From positions 13,789,530-13,853,529 of the forward strand of contig OW388302.1 of the NCBI GenBank assembly GCA_936450465.1: a DNA stretch of 64,000 nucleotides, given 5' to 3'. The DNA comes from Gibbula magus. Taxonomy: Eukaryota > Mollusca > Gastropoda > Trochida > Trochidae. The translations under genes were made by a program, and so were the position numbers. The notes under the pieces are model-generated. The model made no database searches. It saw only the letters and a program-made list of their open reading frames with translations, and was not told the DNA's origin. Positions 47,790 to 58,892 of this stretch are shown piece by piece. How positions within the stretch are numbered: position 1 is the first letter of the stretch; the number at the start of each line of letters is the position of its first letter.

Positions 47790-48340
47790 GATAGCCTGTT
47801 TGATCTATATAACACAGGACTCATTTCAGCCATGGCAAATTAATAAAGAAGATAGAAAATTATCAGCATTCATTGAATGTGAAAACGCAAGCCACCTGTT
47901 GGAAGGAAATAAAATCAATATGAGGTCCGTGGACTGCAACGTGAAATGTGAACTTGTGTATACTGAATATGGTTTTATTGGTGTAGATATAGGATTCCAA
48001 CAGCTGGGGCGGCACTGGTGCAGTCAGAATTTATTTGCGCAGAAATTTCTTGTGGTACAAGTGAATTTGAATGTGACAGGATGTGTAGTGTTTGTTGAGT
48101 GTTACGGTTCTTTCTGATTTTGGATTTCTGAAATGAACACGGTTCTTGAACTCTCGAAACGTCTGAATCTTCCTGTGGGATCTAGCTGTCCAGATTTTGT
48201 AATAACATATAATAATAGCTTTGTGGATTGTCAGGAGTGAATTTTGTCTGAGTGAGGACGGTTTGTGAACTCTCGAAACATTTTGAATCTGCCTGTGGGA
48301 TTTAGATGTCCAGATTTTGTAATGATTGAAACATTGGTGA
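47790..48340. other. SV2-like gene intron 1, with a ~127-bp tandem duplication
   Basis: 'gaactctcgaaacgtctgaa' and 'gtccagattttgtaat' near 48145-48205 are repeated with few changes near 48268-48325. The open frame at 47731-48117 has no recognisable domain and no exon signals. Confidence 0.5.
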
Positions 48341-48559
48341 TAAGAAGAACGGTTGCTTTATTCGTTTCAGAGGCTGTGAATTTGTGAATGTTTTGGATTT
48401 GTTATTAGATTTAACTGCTGGTTATCTGTTCACTTAATGGACAAATATGAGGTGTGAATTTCTTTTTGACGTTTGGCTTTCTCAGCAGGTACATAATCGC
48501 TAATGCGGTGTTTAAAATACTTTTTAATCTTAAAAGGCAAGCACATTCTACCAACAGAG

Positions 48560-49086
48560 TTTACTCCCTTCAGATTTCTGATTCTAACCTCTGTTATTTT
48601 TCGCTTGAAATCGAGAGCAGAAGCAAAGTCCCCCAGCGGTGGAAAGTGAAATCTCATACTGTATCCCTGCTTCTTAACCAATTAAATCTCATCTTTCAGT
48701 GGCATTGTCGACTGAGTGACTTGAAAGATCTAGGCATTTTACTCTAAAGGGTCTTGCTCATTAGGATATGTCATTCTAATATGTCTGATGTAAATAATAC
48801 AAATGAACTGTTTTTGATATTTGTCTCTGATTTGGTGTTCTTTATTTATAAGCATGTTTATGATCAGTAGTTTTCACAAAATCAAATAGCATATTTCGTG
48901 GAAAACACATTAAACGAGAAAACGTTGGTGTTACGTTTATTTTATCATTATGACATGTCATTGGCAAATGTCACTTTTACAATGGCGTCGCTGATTGCAC
49001 AACTAGATTAAATTGCAACCAATCAGGACACTCCCTTTCTGCCCCCCCGATTTCAAGCGTAAAACAGCGGAGGTTAGGATTGGAAG
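48560..49086. mobile_element. Possible MITE with ~45-bp inverted ends
   Basis: 'gattctaacctctgttattt' then 'cgcttgaaatcgagag' on the left is mirrored by 'gatttcaagcgtaaaacagc' then 'ggaggttaggattgg' on the right. The distance is about 520 bp. Borders and target duplication could not be fixed. Confidence 0.45.
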
Positions 49087-49759
49087 AAAATGGGCAAGCA
49101 AGCTTGTGAAGGGAAATATTGATCAGTCTTCCGAAACTTGACTTTTATTTGTGCGCGTTACAGCTATTTATTGTTATTCAAGATTTAACATTCACGTTTA
49201 TTGTCATTTTAAATTTTGTGTTGTTTTGATCATATTGACAACACAGCACAGGAAACATTTTCCGAAATCTCTGATCTTGGCTATGTGTCAACTGGAACCA
49301 TTATTATTTTATGCAAATTGGGTTTGTTTGAGAGCAGGTCATTCCCGGTGACATTTGATATACAAGTTGAATTTGTTCATCATCGTGGAAAATCTTTTCT
49401 ATGAGGATGTTGATGGAAATGAATCACAGCGTCCCGTCTAGTCGCAGTGTGAATATTCAGAGTTAATGAACAGTTTGAGAAGCATGGAGTACAGCAGGTT
49501 GTCTGATAATACTTTTGATGAACAAACAAACTTTGCAAGTAAGTGTGAAAATCAGAGCAATGTAGACAATACATTTGGTTTAAAAAATATTTATTCAGGT
49601 ACTTTCATGTACAGGGGGATTGACAAACAGGGTTTCCCCTATGTTAATGTCTCTCCCCAAATAAATACATTTCAACAGGATGATTACATCATAATACATA
49701 CATAAACAGATTATCAAAATATTGTCATCAAAATAAAATATTATGCTCAGACAATACAT
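49087..49759. other. SV2-like gene intron 1, no feature recognised
   Basis: Short ORFs only, none with exon-like borders. Confidence 0.4.
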
Positions 49760-50198
49760 TTAAAGGGACAGTTCTATCACCGATTTAGCGGCAGTATCTG
49801 CCATCTTGGTTTCTTGGCATTTCGTGAAATGAAAACACGCTATATTTAACTCAATTTTAAATGTTTGCAATAATAAAACATAAACACTGATAGAATATTC
49901 ACATAGTAACACAAAACATATACAAAAAACTAACAAAAACTATGCTTTTAGGCCGTTGCATAGTTTTCCCCACTCGCAGCGCCGATAAATGGCTTCAGTT
50001 CTCATTGTTTTATTTTTCAGTAAATGTGCGCTTGTGTTTATCAAGTTGTGAAATATTAAGTCATCAAAATATTACCTTCATTAGTATCTTTCAATTTGAC
50101 TATGTTTTAATCATGGATTATAACATTTATGTGTAAACAGGAATATCCTCTTGAATTTTGTTTCCACAAAAAATACCCGGATAGAACCCTCCTTTTAA
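49760..50198. mobile_element. MITE family B, full-length copy
   Basis: Opens TTAAAGGGACAGTTCTATCA and closes GGATAGAACCCTCCTTTTAA. The interior aligns by eye with 579-1020 throughout. Confidence 0.8.
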
Positions 50199-50873
50199 GT
50201 AAATTTATCATCTAAAACTCACTCCCACAGTAGATATCGCTTGTGTGAAATCAGGCGATATCTACAATCTACATTGTAGATATCGCTACAATCAATTCAT
50301 CATAATCCTATTACATCATCAGTTGATGACATCACAAAGAACGCTGCTAACAATGCTAATGTCACAAAGTTGATGGTGTAACAATGCCATGACGTCACAA
50401 TACTATGACCTCACATAGAGCACTACTGAAGAAGCAAAATGCAGTTTGTGTTTCAGATATGTTGTTTCTTTTGCTATTAATTGTTTAAGAATGATTTTGA
50501 ATGATAAACTGAATCTCACCCTCATGTCTTTCAATGTCAAATATATCAACACTCGTTGATTAACGTAAAAATATCTTTAGCAAGCATAGGATATTTGTAA
50601 CTTTAATCAACTCGTGTAGATATATTTCATACCAAGAAGACACTAGGGTGAGATTTTCTATGCATCATGTTGGAAAATCAAATTCACAAATAATTCATCA
50701 CATTACAACGTCACACTCTAGACTTAAATTTAGTCTATGGAATTTTTATAATTACTGTATCTTCATCCTTTTCATTAGATATTTTTGATACTTTCAGTTC
50801 CATATGTGTATTCTGTTTATCTAAAAAACTTGCTATATACTCCCACGTTTGCAATATTTTTTCGTAATGTTTA
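50199..50873. other. SV2-like gene intron 1, with a small hairpin at 50230-50290
   Basis: 'gatatcgc' words face each other several times (gtagatatcgct, ggcgatatctaca, tgtagatatcgct), forming a short local palindrome. Nothing else recognised. Confidence 0.5.
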
Positions 50874-51172
50874 GGGGGCGGGATAGCGCAGTGCTTAGCG
50901 CCTTCAGCTTTGGATCAAGTGGTCCGGTTCGAATCCCTCCAGGGGCACGGTAACTTTGTCTGCAGTAGAGAACTGTTCTACACGCAGTAAGGTTTGGGTG
51001 CAATGCTATACTGAATTTCCCATGTTTCGCTAGTTCCAGCCGATGCTCGCAGGTTTCATCGCAATGCATAGCCACATGGCGTTGCGGGCTTCCTCCCTGC
51101 CATAATACTAGCAGGCGCGATATAAGTGAAATACTCTTGAAATTGGCGTTAAACCCCAACTCACCTCACCTT
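50874..51172 (+). mobile_element. tRNA-derived SINE, copy 4
   Basis: Head 'gcgggatagcgcagtgctta' and B box 'ggttcgaatccc', shared body with a small internal deletion, tail 'aaaccccaactcacctcacc'. Confidence 0.88.
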
Positions 51173-51462
51173 GCTGAATATTGATTTTAAAAACTGTATC
51201 CTTCAACTTGTGCAAAGTATGATGTCATAACATTATTTATTACCCATATGGTTGAAAATAACAGAGTTAATATTATTGATATGAACACATGCATATATCA
51301 TGTTTGCCTAGGAACAATTGTTTCAACGCGACTTCCCGTATTTCTTCCTCTGTGACGTCATAAAACCATTGTTCGTGACGTCAATGTAGCTTGCTGTCGC
51401 AAAAGAAGTGGGTTGTTTCCTGACTATTTTGAATCAAATGGAATGAATGGGTAATGAAGAAA

Positions 51463-51590
51463 TAATTACTCTCGAAAGTGTGCCGTATGACTTTTACGAA
51501 ACTCTTGCTCGCTAAATACAAGCATTTACACTCATTTCGTAAAAGTCATATGACACACTTCCTCAGTTAATAAATAGAGGATATTTGTCT
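51463..51590. repeat. Inverted repeat, ~30-bp arms
   Basis: 'cgaaagtgtgccgtatgact' on the left faces 'agtcatatgacacacttcct' on the right. A single arm of the same family is found at about 37290-37325. Confidence 0.65.
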
Positions 51591-51662
51591 TTTCTTGACT
51601 AATACCATGTTTATCTCATCGAGTGAGGTAGAAAGGTTATATTTTCACGATTGGCGCAGCTG

Positions 51663-51870
51663 AAGAGAACTGTTGTACACGCAGTAAGGTTTGGGTGCAA
51701 TGTTACACTGAATATCAGTACCACCTATGGTTTACTAGTTTCAGCCGATGCTCGCAGTTTTCACCGCAGTGCATAGTAACAGTCGTTTTGCAGATATTCT
51801 CTCTGCAATATGTAATATAAGTGAAATACTTTTTAGAGCGACATTGAACCCCAAATCAACTCACCTAACC
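51663..51870 (+). mobile_element. tRNA-derived SINE, copy 5, head missing and diverged
   Basis: Body 'ctgttgtacacgcagtaagg' to tail 'aaatcaactcaccta'. It ends 21 bases before coding exon 2, so the acceptor polypyrimidine tract follows the SINE directly. Confidence 0.75.
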
Positions 51871-51891
51871 GTATATCTGGTTTAATTTCAG

Positions 51892-51963
51892 ATCTTGGCA
51901 AAACTCCGTCGGGCAAACCGGGAACGGAGGTTTATACATACGAGGAGGCTGTGAAGTCAACTG
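51892..51963 (+). CDS. SV2-like MFS transporter, exon 2
   Basis: Acceptor 'ggtttaatttcag', donor 'G|GTGAGT', 72 nt, phase 1 at both ends. It encodes DLGKTPSGKPGTEVYTYEEA VKST, the stretch just before the first helix. The 'Y-T-Y-E-E-A' segment corresponds to the 'YE-x-x-L/V' region preceding helix 1 in SV2 and SVOP proteins. Confidence 0.85.
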
Positions 51964-52637
51964 GTGAGTAATGACCTTCGACCTTTGTAACAACTTAGCA
52001 CAATGATGGAACTTTCCAGAACAATAGGTATCAACCAGGATTGCTTACTCATCTTTACATCAGACCATAATTACTGAGGTGCTAAAATTTTACTCCAAAC
52101 ATAGAAAAATCGTTTTTGCTTAACTGTTTTTGAACTGCATCATATTTTCAGCCAATAGCATCATACATCATATGGTGTTTGATAGTACTTCCTGTGATAT
52201 TAATAGTTTCTTCCTCCTTATTTTAAATAGTTATTCATGGTGTCCCAACCTGCCCCTTATACCCGCTTTAATTGGTTCTTATTCGTGCCGCAGTGATAAA
52301 TTGACATTTTATAATTGTCAGACAATCTTTCAAATTGTCAGACAGATCCTGGACAACTGCCTGACAGAATGTCAGGCAGGGGAAAAAATTTCGGGGAGAC
52401 TGCACTACTTTTACCTTTATGTATTCACTATACTGAGTCAGTTATAATCAAAATTGTAATTTTCGGCAACAGTCTGTATTTCACGATAAAAATACACCAT
52501 TTGACCATTTGGCATATTTGACTCCCAAAAACACAATGGATGCACCTGAACATTCATAACTGAGTAACCAAAAATATTATATGATTTAAATAGGCAACCA
52601 TTTTGGGAAGGGAGGTAACTCTGTTCTATATTTTCAG

Positions 52638-52799
52638 GATATGGACGGTTCCACTGGATCATCTTATTCCTGTGTGGCTGGGCAGTGTCTAGCGATGCTG
52701 TTGAAGTTCTCTCTGTGTCCTTTCTGTTGCCATCGGCAACCTGTGAACTCCACATGACCTCCGGTGACAAGGGATGGCTGAGTGCGATTGTCTTTGTAG
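52638..52799 (+). CDS. SV2-like MFS transporter, exon 3: helix 1 and start of helix 2
   Basis: Acceptor 'tatattttcag', donor 'G|GTCAGT', 162 nt. It reads GYGRFHWIIFLLCGWAVSSD and AVEVLSVSFLLPSA, the GRF-W ... D-x-V/M-E hallmark of helix 1 in SV2-family transporters. Then comes GDKGWLSAIVFV leading into helix 2. The acidic pair D-A-V-E within helix 1 is retained, as in SV2 proteins. A non-standard +3 C in the donor is shared with exon 4. Confidence 0.92.
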
Positions 52800-52954
52800 G
52801 TCAGTGAACCATGTCGACCTTTATTGTAATAATGATTATTTTAACACCCAATATCCAGCGCAAATGCTGCTAACTGGCGAAACATTATGTAGATCATTAC
52901 AATTAAAGAATTGTACTTTCCGTGTCACTACCAAGGACTCCATGAGACCTTTGT

Positions 52955-53220
52955 TCAGGTACCTTGGCCAATTGGGATTCTAAATTATAAAATTGGTGAC
53001 CCTGTGACCCCAAATAGGGTCACAGGGGTCACGACTTTAAAATCTATTTTCAGCTTCTTCTCCAGTTCCAAAAGGTCTAGAGAGCTGAAAAGTTGTGTGC
53101 ATACTCCTTGACCAATGTGGATTCTAAATTGTAAATTTGGTGACCCTGCAACCCCAAATATTGGTCACAGAGGTCATGACCTGAAAAGCTATATTCATCT
53201 TGAGAATTTATGAGCTCTTC
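52955..53220 (+). mobile_element. Old tandem-core units (pearl/HINE-like) in SV2-like intron 3
   Basis: About two diverged 145-bp-type units ('ccttggccaattgggattct', 'ccaaaaggtctagagagctg'). The matching right end ('cctgatgagctacagagcca', 'ggctttatttttag') lies at 53500-53538. It is interrupted by other sequence, including an inverted repeat-tail with (GTGA)n at 53418-53480. Confidence 0.7.
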
Positions 53221-53538
53221 AAATTTATTTTTAATTAATTTATAAGAAAAAAACAGTGATGAATTAAATCGACAGGTGTGTCTTTATTTGTAGGAATTTT
53301 ATCTCTGGCCTCAAAGATAGGTCAGAGGGGTAAGGACCTGAAGACCTATTTCATCTTCTCCATTTAAAGTGCTTCTTATTTGTTGTACCTCTTACCTAGA
53401 AGTTGACATTTTGAATTAGTGAGTGAGTGAGTTACTGTTTAACATCGCTTTGGCAGTATTGCAGCCATTAGTGGCGATTGAATTAGTTATTGTATATACA
53501 GCCTGATGAGCTACAGAGCCAGTGGCTTTATTTTTAGT

Positions 53539-53960
53539 GTCTCCGCTAGGATTCAAACCCAGAGCTTTGACGGCACATTTTTACTCATCTTACAATTCTT
53601 TTGAAAGATTATCCACAAAGTAACAAATGATTTACATAATGTAACGAAACAAAGTTTTCCACACTCGTTGCGCTTCTCATTGTTGTTATTTTTCTACAAA
53701 CGTGCGCCAGTCTTTATCAAATTGTCAAATACAAAGTTATCAAAATATGACCCTCAGTAATAACTTTCAACTGGACTGTGTTTTATATATATATATCATG
53801 TATTCAATAATATATATGCGTAAAAACAGGAATAAAAATTTACTAGCACAAGAAAGTTAAGAAAATGCGGCAAGATTAAAATAAGCCAGTGATGGAGACT
53901 GGCATGAGTTATGCCTTGCAGGGGGAAGTTGGGTTCTTTTATACTTACCCCATATTCTCT
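53539..53960. mobile_element. Fragments of SINE, MITE B and MITE E
   Basis: 53533-53575 resembles a reversed SINE B-box region ('ggattcaaacccagagctt'). 53640-53775 matches the right half of MITE B. 53868-53936 matches the right arm of MITE E ('gtgatggagactggcatgag', then 'tatgccttgca'). None is complete. Confidence 0.5.
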
Positions 53961-54316
53961 CTGGTATAAGACCACGCTGAAGCCTAAGACCATCCCACTT
54001 TTCAGAGGGTTCTCCTGGTTGGGGTTATTCTCAGGTTATAGCCCAACCCCAATTTTACCAGATGTTCCATGGTCATACATTAAATCTATAATGTTATTTT
54101 AAATTAAGTGTCAAAAACCTACATAAAACCTATTCAGGCTGTCTAACAGTCTCTGTTATGAATTTTTATCTGAGTTGGGATCTCTCCCATCTAAAAGCCA
54201 ATCCCATGTTTTCAAGATGTTTGTTTGCCTGGCCCCCTGGTCTTATATCTGAGAGAATACAGTAATACATTTTGGTTGAAGGTAAATTTTCAATGTCTTT
54301 GATATTCTTGTGGCAG

Positions 54317-54479
54317 GTATGATGGTAGGTGGCTACTTCTGGGGGTCACTTGCAGACAAGGGAGGGCGGAGGTCGATCCTGCTGTGGTCACTGCTGGTCA
54401 ACGGAGTGGGCGGTCTGCTCTCCAGTGTGGCTCAGGTCTTCTGGCTCTTCCTGCTCATGAGGTTCATCAGCGGCGTCGG
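54317..54479 (+). CDS. SV2-like MFS transporter, exon 4: helices 2-4, MFS motif A
   Basis: Acceptor 'cttgtggcag'. Reads GMMVGGYFWGSLADKGGRRS, with the major facilitator motif A (G-x3-D-x2-GRR) between helices 2 and 3. Helix 3 follows (ILLWSLLVNGVGGLLSSVA), then helix 4 with RFISGVG. It ends in phase 0+2 at GG|GTCAGT (donor 54480). The joined RFISGVGVGGSMPV matches the SV2 RxLSGVGIGGS motif. A 31-bp minisatellite starts exactly at this donor. Confidence 0.93.
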
Positions 54480-55773
54480 GTCAGTCTAAACATTTACTTC
54501 CTTAAGTCGGGTCAGTCTAAACATTTACTTCCTTAAGTCGGGTCAGTCTAAACATTTACTTCCTTAAGTCGGGTCAGTCTAAACATTTACTTCCTACAGT
54601 TGAATCAGTCTAAACACTTACTTCCTACAGTTGAGTCAGTCTAAACATTTACTTTCTCCAGTTGGGTCAGTCTAAACACTTACTTCCTTCAGTTGGGTCA
54701 GTCTAAACATTTACTTCCTACAGTTGAGTCAGTCTAAACATTTACTTCCTTAAGTCAGGTCAGTCTAAACATTTACTTTCTCCAGTTGGGTCAGTCTAAA
54801 CACTTACTTCCTTCAGTCGGGCCAGTCTAAACATTTACTTCCTACAGTTGAGTCAGTCTAAACATTTACTTCCTTAAGTCGGGTCAGTCTAAACATTTAC
54901 TTCCTACAGTTGAGTCAGTCTAAACATTTACTTCCTTAAGTCGGGTCAGTCTAAACATTTACTTCCTACAGTTGAGACAGTCTAAACATTTACTTCCTTA
55001 AGTCGGGTCAGTCTAAACATTTACTTCCTACAGTTGAGTCAGTCTAAACATTTACTTCCTTAAGTCGGGTCAGTCTAAACATTTACTTCCTACAGTTGAG
55101 ACAGTCTAAACATTTACTTCCTTAAGTCGGGTCAGTCTAAACATTTACTTCCTACAGTTGAGTCAGTCTAAACATTTACTTCCTTCAGTCGGGTCAGCCT
55201 AAACATTTACTTCCTTAAGTCGGGTCAGTCTAAACATTTACTTCCTACAGTTGAGTCAGTCTAAACATTTACTTCCTTCAGTCAGGTCACTCTCAACATT
55301 TACTTCCTTCAGTCCGGTCAGTCTTAACATTTACTTCCTTCAGTCGGGTCAGTCTAAACATTTACTTCCTTCAGTCGGGTCAGTCTAAACATTTACTTCC
55401 TACAGTCGGGTCAGTCTAAACATTTACTTCCTTCAGTTGAGTCAGTCTAAACACTTACTTCCTTCAGTCGTGTCAGCCTAAACATTTACTTCCTTCAGTC
55501 GTGTCAGCCTAAACATTTACTTCCTTCAGTCGGGTCAGTCTAAACATTTACTTCCTTCAGTCGGGTCAGTCTAAACATTTACTTCCTACAATAGGGTCAG
55601 TCTAAACGTGTACTTCCTACAGTCGGGTCAGGCTAAAACATTTACTTCCTTCAGTCGGGTCAGTCTAAACATTTACTTCCTACAATAGGGTCAGTCTAAA
55701 CGTGTACTTCCTACAGTCGGGTCAGGCTAAAACATTTACTTGCTTCAGTCGGGTCAGTCTAAACATTTACTTC
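54480..55773 (+). repeat. 31-bp minisatellite starting at the exon 4 splice donor
   Basis: About 41 copies of a unit with 'gtcagtctaaacatttactt' followed by 'ccttaagtcgg', 'ccttcagtcgg' or 'cctacagttga'. The first unit is the real donor and the start of intron 4. Almost every unit therefore carries the donor hexamer GTCAGT, and many also carry 'acttcctacag', which resembles an acceptor. Confidence 0.95.
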
Positions 55774-56364
55774 CTCCCTCCTTTTTTTGAAACCCAAGGG
55801 GGTTATTGTCGTGGCGCAACCCAGCTGTCCGTCTGTCCCGAAAACGGTACATGTGTTCTGAAATCAACTCCTCTGACAGTTTTTGATCAATCTTTCTGAA
55901 ACTTTACACAAGCTTTGGATGTACATTGTTAATACGCATGTGCTTTTTTGGGACCGATTGGATTAATATTTTCAGAGTTATGGCCCTTGACTTAGAGCAC
56001 TCAGCTTTCAGATTTCAAACTGGCAGTAACTTTTAATAGTCAGCATTTGAAAATGTTATGTATCCAAGACGCTAACTGAGGTTAACCTTTGACTGTGTGA
56101 CCTTGACCTTGATAGATGATCCATTTTGTGAGAAACTTAACCATGGCCATAATGTTTGATTGATTGGTGATAGGCCTTAGATATTTGACATGCTTATTTA
56201 TTTGTAATAGGTCATTTAACTACCTTTACATTTAAAATGCTCATTTGGATGATAAGGAACCCGGGGAACTTGTTAGTAATTACCACAAATTTGATCAAGA
56301 TGTTGAGTTCAACTTGATCCTAAAACTGGAATGTTGTTTTTAAAAAATAATTTCTTTCTGACAG
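55774..56364 (+). other. SV2-like gene intron 4, with a dispersed-repeat left end
   Basis: 'aacccaagggggttattgtc' followed by 'gtggcgcaacccagctgtcc' and 'gtctgtcccg' has the look of the left end of another Helentron-associated element family, with one or two diverged core-like units ('gaccttgaccttgatagatg'). No ORF. Ends with the acceptor 'tctttctgacag'. Confidence 0.4.
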
Positions 56365-56486
56365 AGTGGGAGGCAGCATGCCGGTGATCTTCTCTTACTT
56401 CTGCGAGTTCCAGCCGAGAGATCGCCGCGGGTCGATGATCTCCGTACTGGCGACATTCTGGATGGGAGGAAACATACTAGCTGCAG
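56365..56486 (+). CDS. SV2-like MFS transporter, exon 5: end of helix 4, loop and start of helix 5
   Basis: Acceptor 'ttctttctgacag', donor 'G|GTGAGT'. With the two bases from exon 4 it reads GVGGSMPVIFSYFCEFQPRD and RRGSMISVLATFWMGGNILAA. The match to SV2 (GGSIP-x-VFSYFSEF ... KRG ... FWM-x-GG-x-x-AA) is close and is the main reason to choose SV2 over SVOP or organic-cation transporters. Confidence 0.94.
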
Positions 56487-56496
56487 GTGAGTTTCA

Positions 56497-56779
56497 TAAT
56501 AATAATAATAATAATAATGATGAGTTTTACGTCAAGTATCCATCTCTTGCGATTTGCTCACTGACGGTTCACTAATGTGCATTATTACCCTGACGGATTG
56601 TACTTTTTCGAAGCTGCTTGCCTGCGCTGCGAGTCCATTTCGGATAGTACACCCGTATAACCAGGTACCCATTGCTCAAGGACACAACACAGCTTTCTTT
56701 TTGTGTCTCCACTTGGATTCGAACCCGGGTCGTTGGCGTGAGAGGCAGACACGCTAACCACTACACCACCGTGCTCCAT
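56497..56779 (-). mobile_element. tRNA-derived SINE on the minus strand, (ATT)n tail
   Basis: Read on the minus strand, a tRNA-like head GGAGCACGGTGGTGTAGTGG is followed by TTAGCGTG and a B box GGGTTCGAATCC (56718-56779). The body has 'ccttgagcaatgggtacctg', and it ends with six TAA/ATT repeats at 56497-56516. The head resembles tRNA-Glu. It differs from the seven-copy SINE family. In intron 5 of the SV2-like gene. Confidence 0.75.
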
Positions 56780-56799
56780 CATGAATATCGTGGGGAATA

Positions 56800-57112
56800 C
56801 GTACAGTATAATAATGCATCTAGGTTCTGTAGATTCCTCGCCACAAGGTCTGAGGACATCTCGTATAGGCGCGTGTTCAGTACCAGTTTAGCGCAGACAA
56901 AGCCCAGTCACATAGCTGACCAATCACATCATAGTTTTTAAACGGTCGCCGTTTTGAAAGCATTCAGAACAGACGAAATGATAGCTGTTTTGAATTATCT
57001 GCTCCTAGCTTCTTGCAGAAAAAGATTTTGTTGGAGGTCTTGTGATTGGTTAACTGAATTGCGTCGAAACATGCAAGCATACAAGCTGTTACGTTTTTGC
57101 GAGGAAACCTGG
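56800..57112. mobile_element. MITE family D, left end truncated
   Basis: From 'gtagattcctcgccacaagg' to 'tttgcgaggaaacc' it follows the element at 9206-9651, but the first terminal repeat is missing. Confidence 0.65.
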
Positions 57113-57127
57113 TTTATATGAGTTTAA

Positions 57128-57403
57128 GGGGCGGTATAGCGCAGTGGTTAGCGCGTTCAGCTTCAAATCAAGAGGTCAGGGGTTCGAATCCCGCCAGGGG
57201 CACGGCAACTTTACCTGCAGTAGAGAACTGTTCTACACGCAGTAAGGTTTGGGTGCAATGCTACACTGAATTTCAGCGTAGTACCTCGCAGGTTTCACCG
57301 CAATGCATAGCCACATGGCGTTGCGGGCTTTCTCCCTGCCATAATACTAGCAGCCGTGATACAAGTGAAATACTCTTGAAAGTAGCTTAAACCCCAACTC
57401 ACC
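57128..57403 (+). mobile_element. tRNA-derived SINE, copy 6
   Basis: Most complete tRNA-like head of the family ('ggggcggtatagcgcagtgg', 'ttagcgcgttcagc') with B box 'gggttcgaatccc', body, and tail 'aaaccccaactcacct'. Confidence 0.9.
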
Positions 57404-57509
57404 TATAAGAGTTTAAAATTATGTACATTTGTACATAATAAAGATAAATAAACATCAATACTTATTTCTTGTGTAAATATGGTTCATTTGAGCATGCACA
57501 AAACCAGGT

Positions 57510-57724
57510 TACCATATTTCCTCTAAAAAGCGCCGGGTCTCCGCTAAGTGTCTGGTCTCTAATAAGTGCCTAAACCATTAGATAAATGCTTCCTTAGTTA
57601 ACTTCAATGTCTATTGAAGAAATAAGCGTTGGGTCTCCAAAAAGCGCTGGGCCTCTTATGAGCGTCAGGGGTCAAGGGGTACTGACAAAATAAGCACCTG
57701 TCAGTGCTGAGAGCAAATGCGGTA
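57510..57724. mobile_element. Small non-autonomous DNA element with TACCATATTT / AAATGCGGTA ends
   Basis: 'taccatatttcctctaaaaa' on the left faces 'gagagcaaatgcggta' on the right. Inside are repeated 'aagcgc..gggtctc' and 'ataagcgt/ataagtgc' words. 215 bp. A similar type may underlie the degraded sequence at 46718-47050. Confidence 0.6.
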
Positions 57725-58032
57725 ATTTATTATGTATTTCAAGTAGTAAACAAACAACTGGGGTCAAACAGGCTCCACAAAGTTGTACGAGGGTTGTACA
57801 CACTAAAGGGGCAGTAGCTGAAAGAAACATAATACACTGTCTTTGTTTTTATTCCCTGTGAATGATTTATAGAACGTGCTAAGAGTAAGAAATGTTTTAT
57901 ATTTTGAATTCGCAATTCCATTAGGATTTATTACTGGCTATGATTTTATAGACAACATCATTCTTGTAACTAACAGATTCCTATTTATTTCAAGTATTAA
58001 AATTAGAATCTACATATATGACATATACTGAC

Positions 58033-58393
58033 TTAAAGGGACAGTAGCACGTTTTTCGCTGACATAAATCGATGTAATGTATTTGAAAAATAATGTCACA
58101 AATAGTAAAACACCCTTCTCTCTTCGGAAAATCAAGTTGAAAATGAGTGTGCATGGTTCCGTAAAGCCATGGGAATCGTTTTTGTCACTGAAATGATAAA
58201 ATGTGTTCGCAATATAAAATGGCCTCCATGCAATTTTTGCTTTATACGCAACATCGTTATTAACACTACGGATAATTGGTTTGTGTAATAACATGTTTTA
58301 CTATCTAACGTTAATATAAAGGACATAAACTATCATTATATATAGGAAATTTGAAAAAATAAAATTTGCAAAAAATGCCTACTGCCTCTTTAA
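58033..58393 (+). mobile_element. MITE family A, full-length copy
   Basis: Opens TTAAAGGGACAGTAGCACGT and closes with 'tactgcctctttaa'. The body is intact. In intron 5 of the SV2-like gene. Confidence 0.85.
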
Positions 58394-58731
58394 AGCAAAA
58401 TGTTGCCTACTTGGAATATATAATTATTACTCAACCGTGGTGAGATCACTCATTAGATAACAATGAGTTGGTTACACACATGTGTGATACCACCGCGTGC
58501 TGCCGTAAAGTTATAATCGGCGCGTGACGTCATAGTTGTTTTTGGTTGACGTCACAATGTTAAGCGTCACTAAAAACGATTTTCTTGCAATTCAGTGGTA
58601 TTTAAATCATTGAGGAATAAATAAAATACTAAACTCGGTCCCGTTTGATAACATGTTTATGAAACTCGTGAATGTCATCGGGGGACGTTGTTTAGTATTC
58701 TATAAATACACAGGTTGAATCTGTGTTTCAG
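58394..58731. other. SV2-like gene intron 5, distal part
   Basis: Contains 'gtgacgtcatag' and 'gacgtcacaa' facing each other (58525-58555), and 'ccgtttgataacatgtttat', related to the hairpin at 17307-17420. Ends in the acceptor 'aatctgtgtttcag'. Confidence 0.5.
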
Positions 58732-58892
58732 GGTTGGCATGGATCATCATCCCCCTGACGTATATCGGCTACTCCTCCCCCGAGTTTACCTTCTCTAGCT
58801 GGAGGATCTTCATCGCAGTCTGCACCACACCCGCACTCACCTCTGCATTCCTCTTCTTCCTCATGCCAGAGAGTCCAAAGTTCTTACTTACG
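58732..58892 (+). CDS. SV2-like MFS transporter, exon 6: helices 5-6 and PESPKF motif
   Basis: Acceptor 'ctgtgtttcag', donor ACG|GTACGT. It reads GLAWIIIPLTYIGYSSPEFT, then FSSWRIFIAVCTTPALTSAF and LFFLMPESPKFLLT. W-R-x-F ... PESP-x-F is the conserved end of helix 6 in SV2 proteins, just before the large cytosolic loop. Phase changes to 0 at the 3' border. The last ~27 coding bases together with the donor have been copied repeatedly into the following intron. Confidence 0.94.

Noticed and set aside
47731..48117. 128-residue ORF in intron 1 of the SV2-like gene
   Set aside because: No domain recognised, no suitable splice borders, and its upstream part lies in a minisatellite remnant. Could not be supported as a gene or exon.
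54480..55773. CRISPR-like array of 31-bp repeats
   Set aside because: Repeats are contiguous with no unique spacers, in a eukaryotic intron; it is a minisatellite.
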